From contig CM057154.1 of assembly GCA_029962745.1 (NCBI GenBank), forward strand, positions 22,310,040-22,374,039: DNA of 64,000 nucleotides, written 5' to 3'. Within the stretch, counting starts at the first letter, position 1. Each line of letters opens with the position of its first letter. The notes beneath the pieces are model-generated. The model was not told where the DNA came from, ran no database searches, and saw nothing but the letters and a program-made list of their open reading frames with translations. This document shows, one piece after another, positions 22,390 to 33,500 of this stretch. The translations under genes were made by a program, and so were the position numbers. The DNA comes from Echinometra lucunter. Its lineage: Eukaryota; Echinodermata; Echinoidea; Camarodonta; Echinometridae.

Positions 22390-23528
22390 GTACTAAAATT
22401 AGGTTAGGCACTTGTGTATATATATGAAATCAGAGGGATTAGCTTTGACTTACACAATGTGTGTATTATGCAGCTTGCTTTAATAGGCTATGTGAGCTGG
22501 TCAGATTGCATGAAAGGAAGAAAAAAAAATGTTAGTATATGAAGTAATAGCCTATTAGATTAGCAGATTTTATAAGATTTTGCTTATCAACAAAAAAATT
22601 CAAAATGGTAATGAGCAAAAAAGGAAAAAAAGGCAAACTTTAGCCTCGTGTATCATAGAGTCTTTATCTTCTGACATGTTGCAATATGTTCTGTAAATTG
22701 TACATGTTTTCTTGTGAACACCTGTACAGATTTATCTGCACCCGATAGATTTAAAAAAAGAGTTGATTACAATAATGTTGGGTGTAAAGATGTAGAAATA
22801 TAATACCAAGATCAGTTGCGAGAAGTGTGTGATCAAAGCGGAATGAAAAAAAAGAAGGAATTATTATTTTTGTACATTGTCAGCTTTACATATGTTTCCA
22901 TAAATGGCGACGAAGTGAAACAAAGGCACATATAACAGAAAGAGTGCGTCTGAGAAAATTGATTTATAATAATATTTTGTAGTAATTATGACAGGTTGGG
23001 ATTGAGGTAATTGAATTTAGGGAGGATTGTGCTTTTTTTCCTTGATGGATTTATGCGAGTTCTACATTTGACAGAGATGCTGATTGGAACTAAGCTGTTA
23101 AAAAAAAGACAAAAAAAGAGATGTGAAAGAGCTTTCTTGTATGCATTGCATTATTATTCTTTATTGTATGTGCATAGGATTGGCAGAATATGAGCTTGTC
23201 ACATAAATTTTCTTTCAGCTGAATGCATGCAACATGTCTATGGTAAAGCTTTGATTCTAAAGTTCTTTATACTCTTTCCACAAACCCTCGAGCATGCATA
23301 ACAGGAGCCACTAAGTCGTAACAAAATGTGCTTGTCAGCAGAAGCAGCGTAAAATAGTTTTTTGAATTACTTTAGTGCCCGTCATTTCAGCATCGGGCTC
23401 AGAAGAATGTGTGTATGAACTCATTTTGTGGGGTCTCGGACTAAATTCACTGGATACATTTACCCACATGCCCATGAATTTACAGCTGTACTATATGAAT
23501 GAAGGCCAGTATAAACCCTTGTAAAACA
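22390..23528. other. AT-rich stretch, no gene seen
   Basis: Only short frames; several poly-A runs. No repeat family recognised. Confidence 0.4.
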
Positions 23529-23992
23529 ATACCATGGTACAAACAAGGTATTTTGACCATAATATCATGGTACCCATGGTACAAACAAGGTTATTTGGCC
23601 ATAATACTATCATGGTACCCATGGTACAAACTAGGTAATTCAATCATACTATCATGGTACCTGTGGTACAAACAAGGTTATTTGACCATACTATCATGGT
23701 ACCCGTGGTACAGACAAGGTATTTTGACCATACTATCATGGTACCCGTGGTACAGACAAGGTAATTTGACCATACTATCATGGTACCCATGGTACAAACA
23801 AGGTTATTTGGCCATACTATCATGGTACCCGTGGTACAAAAAAGGTAATTTGACCATACTATCATGGTACCCGTGGTACAAACAAGGTAATTTGACCATA
23901 TGGTGGTACCCATGGTACCCATGGTACAAATGAGGTAATTTGACCATACTATTATGGTACCCATGGTACAAACAAGGTAATATAAAAATATC
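23529..23992. repeat. 42-bp minisatellite, about 11 units
   Basis: The unit is CATGGTACCCATGGTACA followed by AACAAGGTAATTTGACCATACTAT. The period is 42 bp (one unit is 45 bp), a multiple of three, so both strands stay open and show 14-residue repeats (for example WYPWYKQGNLTILS). Each unit carries a GGTACC palindrome and a duplicated CATGGTAC. There is no splice or start context, so I treat it as non-coding. Confidence 0.9.
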
Positions 23993-24616
23993 AAATTACA
24001 AGATAACTTGAACATATGGTACCATCAAATTGAATGTTCCACAGTTGTTCCATGGTACTGAGGTACAGTTTTTTTTTCACAAGGGGAGTTCTAAAAATGG
24101 TATGTCAGTTTGGGTATGTACAGTATCTATGGCTATTACTTCTTTCTTTCAAGTTCATTCTTGTTAAATTAGTGCTTCTGTTATGCAGCTTGTCAGAGTT
24201 TATGAACTTAATTTTCTATAACACCTCTTTTATTGCACTCGATAGGAGAATGGGTTTGTGAAAAAGGTTCCTAATAGATTGTTACGCCATGGAGTTGTGA
24301 TGTGTTTGCCAGATGCTGGTGGAAAAGATGAAAAATGTTGTGCAAGCTAAGTTGCAAAGCTTCCTGTTAGTTAGCCTAGCGAAAGGAGTGGTGCAAAAAT
24401 ACATGTAAAGAATGCAAAATGCTTATTGTCCGTTTTGTTTGCGTTCTGGATGCATCGTTTCGCACCACTCTGTTTTGCTATAAAGCTACATTAGAATGAT
24501 TTCATGTCAAATATGTTCATGAAGAGAAATAACAGAAAAAAAATCCTCTGTGAAATTCTCTATAAAAGAAAATGTAACCTAATTTAATGGAGGTTCGTTT
24601 TAGGTAACCATTTGTT

Positions 24617-24647
<31 letters not shown>

Positions 24648-26361
24648 CTGTTACATACATGCATGCACAAATATTTTCTTGTACAATATTATTTCACTGT
24701 TTAAGAAACAATTTCCGAAATGTAAGTAAGCCTCATTCAGTAGACTTTAAATAATTGAAAATCCTTCCATGTCCATTTCTCTTATTTGAAGATTTATTTA
24801 AAAAAAAAAAAAAAAGGGTTTATGTGGGAGTTGAAGCTTTGTACCCTTACAGGGGTATGAAGATGATTTAATTATTTGTGCAACCCTTTGGATTTTTATG
24901 CACATTTATGTTTTGTTTCAAACAAAAATATTTTTGAATTTATTTTATTATTATTATGCTGATGTCTTCAGAATATCTTTATTTGAAAGAAAAAGAATTT
25001 TCAATTTTTTTTTACTTTAATATGACATGTCTTAAACATCATTTTTGCTATTGAGAAAAAAAAAGAAAAGAAAATGAAAAGAACAAAAAAAAAAAATGTC
25101 TGTTGTTGCCAGTTGCTTGGTATGAACTGGAAAGATTGCAAGGTGAAGAAGTAAAGGTATGAGCTTGCCACAATGTACACATCGTTGTCTATGGTCCGTG
25201 GCTGATGAAAAAACTATAAGTCATGAGCACTGATGACCAAAGACAATACTTCAGAACATTCTTATCATCTTCATATACCCTACTTATACATGTATTTAAT
25301 TTGTAACGTTACATCATCCTCTGTGTAAAACCTTATATTCTATCTTTAGGGGTTCTAAATTGGGTGTCTGAAACATTAATGCTTCTCATTATTCAAACAT
25401 TACATGGATTGGAATCGTTGGAAATATTCATAACTTTGCTTGCTGATTTTACAAATAATTTTCGTTTTGCTGTAGGAGTAGTTTGTTGATACAATTATTG
25501 CAGGTAGCAATTTGCGGGGATTTTCTGCAGGAATGGTACTATGTACATGTGGCTTATTGATGGAAAGTATTGTTTGAATCAAAACCTTGTGAAATTTCAT
25601 ATTGCCACCTACAAATTCATATAAAGTTTTGTTATTAGACAGTGTTTGTTCTTGTTCCTCTATTGGCCTTCAGAAAAAAAAACCAACATCAGGTGTGAAT
25701 ACGCAAGACAAGTTTCTAAACTAAATATTCATGGAAATGTATGCTATTCTTTTTTTTTTTTTTTTTTTGCTGTATGTGATATTCAAACTAATATAGTTTT
25801 CACCTTTTCAAATTGATTGTGAAATGCAGTTTTTTAACAGAAAAATAGCAGTCTTTTTGATCAACAACTCGATGAAGTTAAATATTCCTGGTGATCTTAT
25901 TTTTGAGATTATTAGAATCATAATTTAACAATGCCAATCAGTTTCTCTTTCTATTAATTCCTTTTTAAGAATTCATATTTTGCAGTGTAATGTCACTTAT
26001 TATTTGTTATGATTGTAATGAGAATGCATATTTATTGTAATTTGAGTTTCTTCAGCATTTTTCCATGCAATTATGTTCAAGACACAATTTTTGTTTGTGT
26101 GTAGCATGTGTGTATAAATTGCAGATGTAATTTTGAACACTGCACTAAAATTGTTATTTTGAATCTTTGCTTTCCATTTAGTATTCAGTAAGCCAGTATT
26201 GCTTTGATTGACCTTCCTCTTGTTTTAAAATTTGTTTTATTCCGCATTTTTGTCTGTTTTATAATACTGAGCACATTTCTTCAATTGGCAATTTTGGAGA
26301 AGTATTTATCCATGTCTGTTGGCTTTCCATAATCTTTTAGCACTTCAAGAAAAAATGTTTA
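23993..26361. other. AT-rich stretch with homopolymer runs, no gene seen
   Basis: Long T runs near 24619-24646 and 25749-25768 and A runs near 24798 and 25087. No coding exon, RNA or repeat family is recognised. Confidence 0.4.
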
Positions 26362-27208
26362 GTTTGAACCATAGACATATAATAAATTCACTAGACGAAA
26401 AGCAGCATGCGCGGATATCATTACACGAATGGCAGTAGGCCCCGCCTCTTTCGGATCATTTGAAGGGGCCGATAAGCACCCGTTATCGCCATGATGTCGA
26501 TAACACTGTTGAATTATTCATATCTATTGCGCGTATCAGTCTTATTGTGACATTTTGATTTAGTGCGCATTTATTGTGAAGTAACTGCGTATGCGGTAAG
26601 CTGATGCGTGTAACGTTTCATAACCCGTACAGACAAATGCTACTAGTTGGAAGCATCTTACAAAATGAATTATTCATTTTACATCATGAATATTGATGGG
26701 TGCTTAGGTCGCCCTTCTAATGAATCTGGACAAAATGGCGGAGCTTTAGGGGCCAGGGCCGGTATTCAATTCAATACTTGGATTAAGTAAAACTTTTACT
26801 AACTATTTTACTTGGCTAAGAAATTTGCTTAAGTCATATTCGATTCAATACTTTGAATTTTACTTTAGTAAGCCAACTTTAAGCCAAAATTCTTTCTGAT
26901 AAGCATTGTGACGTCATATTTTCAATGCGCAATTAACATGTCGCATCAAGTACGCTCGAATGTGCTGTGATATAATTGTGCACAGCTCATGACTACTGCG
27001 TATAAAAACCTATGCCTGCCAATCAAGGCCTCCAAAATAATTGGCTCGAGTCTCCTAGGTAGGTGTCTTAGATTTGGAGTAAAATACTTAGCCAAAATAT
27101 TGAACTGAATACCAAAATTCGCTAAGTATTTTATCTAAGTAAAAAGCTAAGTAAAATACTCATATTTCTGACTTAAGTATTAAATTGAATACCGGCCCTG
27201 GTTTGAAC
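26362..27208. mobile_element. composite of two non-autonomous elements flanked by GTTTGAAC
   Basis: GTTTGAAC occurs at 26362-26369 and again at 27201-27208, an 8-bp direct repeat around the block. The first part (26370-26753) is a copy of the element at 54414-54821, running from CATAGACATATAATAAATTC through CCCCGCCTCTTTCGGATCA to GACAAAATGGCGGAGC. The second part (26754-27200) has its own inverted ends, CAGGGCCGGTATTCAATT and complement. An 8-bp duplication fits hAT-type insertion. Which element made it is unclear. Confidence 0.75.
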
Positions 27209-28971
27209 TCTTCATGCTAGTAGATGTACTTGCAGAGCAGGTGGTAAATCATTAACTTTTGTTACCAGTTATATAGTTCTGCTACTTTGATTAAATTTTC
27301 ATGTTTATCTTCAAGAGATTTGCTACGTCATGAATTTTTCTACTGTCAGAATAATGCAGTTGATAGTGTTATTGTGTGAAAATAATTGTGCAAATGTACA
27401 CGTGGCATTATAAACCTTATTTCTCACACAAACAAAATGTTCATAATAAAAATGAAAAAAATTATGTTCCTTGGAGAATACAAAATTGACATTTCGTGTA
27501 TTGGCTGCAACATTAGACCAGCATATACATGTATGTGATGTTATCCACTGGTTCTGTTAAAGACAAGCCTAAAAACATGGACTTGTAATGAAAATGTGAT
27601 GAAAATGATCACTTAAAGAATTTAAATGTGTGTGAGAGAATTTTTCAAATCATCTATTGGGATAGGACTCACCTACTGTGCAGCTTAATGTAATAGAGCT
27701 TTCTAGCTAGATTTTACTTCAGGTTATAACTAGCAGTTCCAGAAATCTTTACACTGTAGCATTTTGACTGTAATTATATTTCTTGTTCTAGGCTCTCTAG
27801 GTTTGCAATGATAAAGTAAGTTTATCTGAAGAAAATAGAACCAGCCATGTTCTAGTTGAAGACTAGCTCATAGTTTGATTTATAGCTTCACTATCCTTGA
27901 AATGTTTTATATTAAAATCATTGATAATCGAAGTTGAAAATGCGATATTTCTTCTTGGAAGCTTATTTCTTGCAAATTGTCATATTTCTTGTTCTTTTCA
28001 AGCTTATTCTACAATCTTTTTTAAAAATGGTGATTGAGTTGATGTACTGATGTGTACATTGGGCATATGATGTGGGCTCATACAATAAATGAAGCAGAGA
28101 AATGGTCTGCTCACAAGTTTAAATATTCTGATGTTGGTCTCTTTTGTTTATCGTTGTAGGCAGTATAATAGTCTCCTAAATTATTATATGAATATAAGTA
28201 TCGGTTCCATGACATTTGCTCCGGCAACAATTGCTCTCATGGAAAATCTGTATGTTGAGCCAAACAAAAAACCTAACCCCAAGGGCCCAAACCCAACACT
28301 GAACTTCATCCTTATCCTCGCATTATTCTGAACCAAAATCCCTATTACAATCCCAACCCTAACCCTATGTCTTCAGAGAAATTTAGACAGGACCAAGTGC
28401 CTCGGGAGCAAATGTCAGGTCATCATATATTTCATTATTCGTAAGGTGCTCAACATTTAATTGCTGTAAATGCAATAAATTTCCTAGATGGGTACATGCA
28501 ACAATGTTGGAATTTCTAAAGAAAAAGAGACCGAAAAAAAAGTGGGGGGGGGAGGGCCTGAGTTGGGGCCGACATTACAGTTGTGATTAATCACAAGATT
28601 GTACATAGTATTAGCCATAGCTCTTTGAGAGAGATACTTGCATCACAGAAAATTGCTTCTTACTGGTCAGTAATTCCAATGAGCTCCAAATGCCCCATAG
28701 AGGTTCTTTGTGGGAGGGAAAAGTTTCTGCAATGTGACTTAACCTATGACTCACTATCTGCATGTATACGGGCATCACAACTATCTCTCTCAATACTCTA
28801 TGGTACATGTATTAGCTAACTGGTAAGCAACTTTGGAGACACTTGAGACTTCATGTATAAAATAAGTTGTCTGTCTTCTCTGTGTGATAAAACACAATTG
28901 TGATATGAGGCGAAATAACATGCATGTCCACAACTTTTTTCTTTCAGTACAAGAGAACCACCTGGTTAGGT
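27209..28971. other. region between the converging unknown and vault genes
   Basis: Contains + strand AATAAA motifs at about 28084 and 28472, which could end long transcripts of the unknown gene, and a CCCTAACCCTA-like patch near 28340-28370. No coding exon is recognised. Confidence 0.4.
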
Positions 28972-28977
28972 TTTATT
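28972..28977 (-). terminator. MVP: likely polyadenylation signal of the vault gene
   Basis: TTTATT on the + strand is AATAAA on the - strand, about 1.5 kb after the MVP stop codon. Other - strand variants may be used instead. Confidence 0.4.
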
Positions 28978-30521
28978 CAGTTCTTTTCTCTCCCTTATAT
29001 CATTGCTAATGATGAATATAGAAAAATACACACAATAAAGAAATCTGTACGACTTTGATACAAATTTGTGATTGCATGATAGGCATATTCAAAAAACATT
29101 TATAAAACACAGAAATCACAGGAATTCAGCTATCTGGTAATGTTAATATAAAGGATTCTAACAAAATATACTGCACTTTAATCATGATCAATAATGCATT
29201 AAAGCTACGAAAGCACAAACATAAAAATATCCTGATATAGTAAGCTAAGAAAACCAAGAAAAAGAATATTTTCTGTTCAGGCACAAAATTTATATCAAGA
29301 AGAGATGACAGTTACACAGACCATAATATTTGTTGGAATCAAGCGAGGTGACTTTTTGTATTGAGATGCAAGCTGGTAAAAGGAATTTGCTTAATATATT
29401 CTAAGATCCATATTAACCGAAACTACCTCATCATACATTGGAACAATGACATGTTCAAATAGAAATGTTTTGTTATACATGTGTAACAATACAATTGTGT
29501 GCCTTGTTCTTGTAAGTGGATGATTCAATACAAAATATATGCCATCTAATTGTCAAATAGACAATAATTTTCACCTTCTCAAGGTACAGTAATTTGATTT
29601 TCTGCTAGTCACTTGACAAAACATATATACATTTATATGAAAGACTCCCAAAAGGACTGAAGAAAATTGACATAATTCTGTGAGTGTCTCTAAGACACTT
29701 TTCTTCACTACAGCTGACTAAAAATATAGAATCACTGACTTTTCACAGTGAAGCACATAATAAAGTATCTATTTCTGGTATTATCATCTATCTCACATTA
29801 AGTGTCTAAAGTCTATAAAACAGCAATTTAATTCCAGCTACAAATAAACTTCATGAGTCTGAATAATCGCCCATGTAAAAACTATTTCAGACTCACTCTT
29901 GCCCACAAACACAATACCTTTTCTAAAAAGGTACTCCATCTCTTTTTAACATCATAATGAACTTTTTTCTCTTTCCTTTAAGGGAGAGATTAAACAGTAA
30001 CAGGACCGAATAATTTTCAAACTGATCATACTATGAACAATAAATTTTGCAAAGGTCCCTATTTTCTTTTAGGATATCCTCTTAAAAACTGTCTTCCTCC
30101 CTGCTCTAAGGGAGATAAGATTAAGAAACATGTTTAGATCCTCAAGTTTCTACAAAAATGAACATCTTTTACAAAGTTTTACAAAGGTAGGCCGTATCTC
30201 CAAGTAACATTTAATCTCTCACCTGCATAGAAGAGTGCTTTTAGAGAGTAAAATATGATTAATTCCTCCTCAACCTACCACAAAAATATGACCAATATCT
30301 TTGGCAAAGATATACATACCCATTTTCTTCCTAAACATGGATGTCTAATCTCTCCTCCTCAGGACAGGGTCAAAAAGAGTATGCAATTCGACTGAATACT
30401 CCAGAACATCCTAAAAATGAACAATCACTTTTGCAATGGATCCTTTTTCTTCTGAAAAATAAACACCTCATCTCTCCCCTTAATTAACGAGAGCTTACAC
30501 GGTACGAGAATAATCTACAGC
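28978..30521 (-). other. MVP: MVP 3' untranslated region with degenerate ~115-bp repeats
   Basis: No intron or open frame. Between about 29950 and 30500 (+ strand reading), a roughly 110-120-bp pattern recurs about four times. Each time it contains an ACAAAAATGAACA-like segment, then TTTTGCAAAGG, then a pyrimidine-rich CTTTTTCTTC tract and TCTCTCC. Extent is inferred from the poly(A) signal. Confidence 0.45.
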
Positions 30522-33500
30522 TTAATCATCATCGACCTGGTCAATGCCTCGCTTGTTTGCAAAGTTACCCAGCAGCCCCTGGGCGGTGTTAAAGAGGTTG
30601 ATGGGAGATGTGCCGTCCGTGATCAGGGTGGACTTCAGTCCCAGTGAAGAGAGCAGCTTCACCTATAAAGTGGAAAAAGAAGAGAAATGGGATTATTTGG
30701 ATTGTACTGAAAATAAGGTCAATAGCATACCAGTGGAAACTGAAAAAATAGACCCCCCCCCCCAAATTGGGATGTGTGTTGGACCACTACGTTAGGATAT
30801 CTTCCTACTCTTTCACAAATACTGTAGTAGGTTCTGCATGAAGCGATGGTAAAACATATGTGAAGACATACCTGCATCTCTGGTCCTGCCATAGCCATAG
30901 CCTTGATGGTCTCTGCTCCGATGGCCTGCACCATGTTCCTGAACCTCTCGGTCTCAATGTCGGACATCTGCTTGGCCTTGTTGACCTCCAGCGTGTTCTG
31001 CTCCCTGATGTACTTGGTCTCGGCCTCACGGGCATTGGTCAGGCGCTGCAGCTCAGATTCCTACAGTAGGAGACGAGTAGGATTTTAAAAAAATGCAATA
31101 ATAGAATATCATTCTGATATTTGTTCAGCTTATGTGAAATTCTAGAAATCATCACAGCATTAGCTTGCATTAACTGATCTCACCCACATGTTATCAAGTA
31201 TTTTGTATAGCATTCAAGATAAATTGCCAACAGCTCAGCAAGGTACAAGTAACTTTCCTGTTACACCCAAGGGTGTGGAGAATTGAAATGAAACATCAGT
31301 TCAACTATACTTTGAACTCACATTTGTAATCAATTAAACCCATTTGAAAGACAGCATAGACAAGATGACCAAGTGTGGTTGTCTGTATCAGTTACGTGCA
31401 GTTCACACAAGAAAAATAGTAAGATAATCAAAGCATATAACTCACTGATTCAATCTTGGCTGCTTCAGCCTTGAGCCTGGCCTGATCCACAGCAGCCTCT
31501 CCCTCAATCCTGGCAGCCTCGGCTCGGGACTGTGCCTCAGCCTTGGCCTGCCCTGTGCTTTCCACAGCTGCACTGTTGGCCTGGAGCTCCAGCAGCTCCT
31601 TGCGAGACTTCTCAGCCTCTGCCTCATCCAGGATCTTCTGACGCTCCAGGCGGCCACGGGCCTCCTGCTCCAGACGCTCAGCCTCGTGCCTGAAATGGAA
31701 GTGATATTTATGGAACTTAATCAAAATGCATTTACTCGCTAGTATTACTGGATATGCACAATGAATATGCATAACTAGCATCCACATCAATATACTTTGA
31801 GGGGCAATGGAAAAGCCCCCACAAAGTTGAGTGCCTGGAGTATCTGTGAGGCCATCTACATAAGAGCTCTGCAGTGACAAATTTCCCACTGCTCTACTGC
31901 TACATCAGTGGAACCATTTGTGTAAACAGAGTTTCCTGGGCTCAATGATCAAGCAGGTGAAAGAATTCCTGAATTTTAGAAGAAATGCATCTACATGGGT
32001 GGTGGTTTGCACGGCATTTTTTGTTCTTTCTTACGGATCTACCAATCAATTCCCCCTCAAATTGATGGGGGCGGCTATACCAACTATGTTGTGTGAGTGC
32101 ATGAACTTAGCTAAAGCATTTTCCATAGTACAATCCTACCTGGCAGCAGCTTCCTGTGAGTTGGTAGTGATCTCAATGGCCAGCTGGACAGACTTTTGCA
32201 GAGCATCCCTAGTCCTCTGGTCCACAGGCTCAACAGACTGGATATCGATGGAGGTGATCACCAAGCTGTTCTGAGGGAAAAGGAATCGCTCCCGCACCTT
32301 GTTTTTCTCGTCAAAGCCAAAGACAGAGGCACGGATGATCTTAGCTGAGTTCTATGGAAACAGAGAGAAAATGAAAGAAGACAAGTTTGTTTAATTTAAT
32401 AATAATAATAATCTGTTCTTGTATAGCGCATACCACACTATTATCTAACGTCTCTATGCGCTTCCAAAGGACTTTGCATATTATTACCCTGGCTTTAGCC
32501 CGGCAGCCTTTTACAGCGCACAAGCATTTCAAGGAATTAATTCCTGCCAGGTACCCATTTACCTCACCTGGGTCAAGTGCGGCAAATGTAGATTAATGTC
32601 TTGCCAAAGGACATTAGTGCTGCGGCAGGGATTCGAACCTCTTACTTTGCGGTTCAAAGTCTGGAGACTTATCCACTGGACCACAACACCTCTAATTTCA
32701 TTTTGATTTCCTCATTTTTACTAGTAAACAAATAAAGAAATAACCACTACAACATAAACAGATTGAGGACAGAAAGAAAAATGTATGCTGCTTTTCCATA
32801 GTGACATCCTCAGGACAGTAATTGGTGTGGTAGTTATGACAAATAGAAACAGCATAAATAAATTTGTCTAAATATCAACATGTAACATGCAAGTGTAACT
32901 GGTGATGTACTCCCCTCATTTATTTATCTATTTCTTTTTGAGGTGGGGGTGTTGGTTATTATTTTTTATCTGAATTCTTGTTGCTTTAACTACCACACAT
33001 AACTCTTTGTCAGACAAAACTCAAGTTTTCTCAAGAAAATGGTGTTTACAAGCTAAATTTCACAGATCGAATTCATGTATTAACATTAAGGAAAGAACTG
33101 CCCATACCTTGTGGAAATCATCAAACTGGACTCCGGCCACTGCTCCTCTGATCCTGGAGGCAATAGCCTTGCAGGCATCACCGATGAAGTCGGGTACACT
33201 GAAGAGCTTGGCTGAGGCTACAACATCAGTCTTGTCTTGCACATCAAAGTGCCTATCATGAAGGAAGAAGTGTATAAACTTAGATAAGAAGCCTATCACA
33301 ATTTTCTTTTAATCCCACATAAACAAACTGCATATATCATGAAGAATTACATGGCCTGATATTACACATTATGCTGAATTCAATGAATGCAACTGCAGAT
33401 GTTGTGTGGAGCTGTTAACTGTTACAAAGAGTTAGCACTCTCCAGCAGACAATGCATTCTTTGTAATTATTACACTACAACATTCACCGACTACGACACC

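Noticed and set aside
23499..23933. 144-codon frame of 14-residue repeats, with a similar antisense frame
   Set aside because: The frame is a product of a 42-bp minisatellite whose period is a multiple of three. It has no exon boundaries and no start context.
31428..31889. 153-codon frame on the - strand as a separate gene
   Set aside because: It is the cap-helix exon of MVP (31446-31689) read through into the flanking introns.
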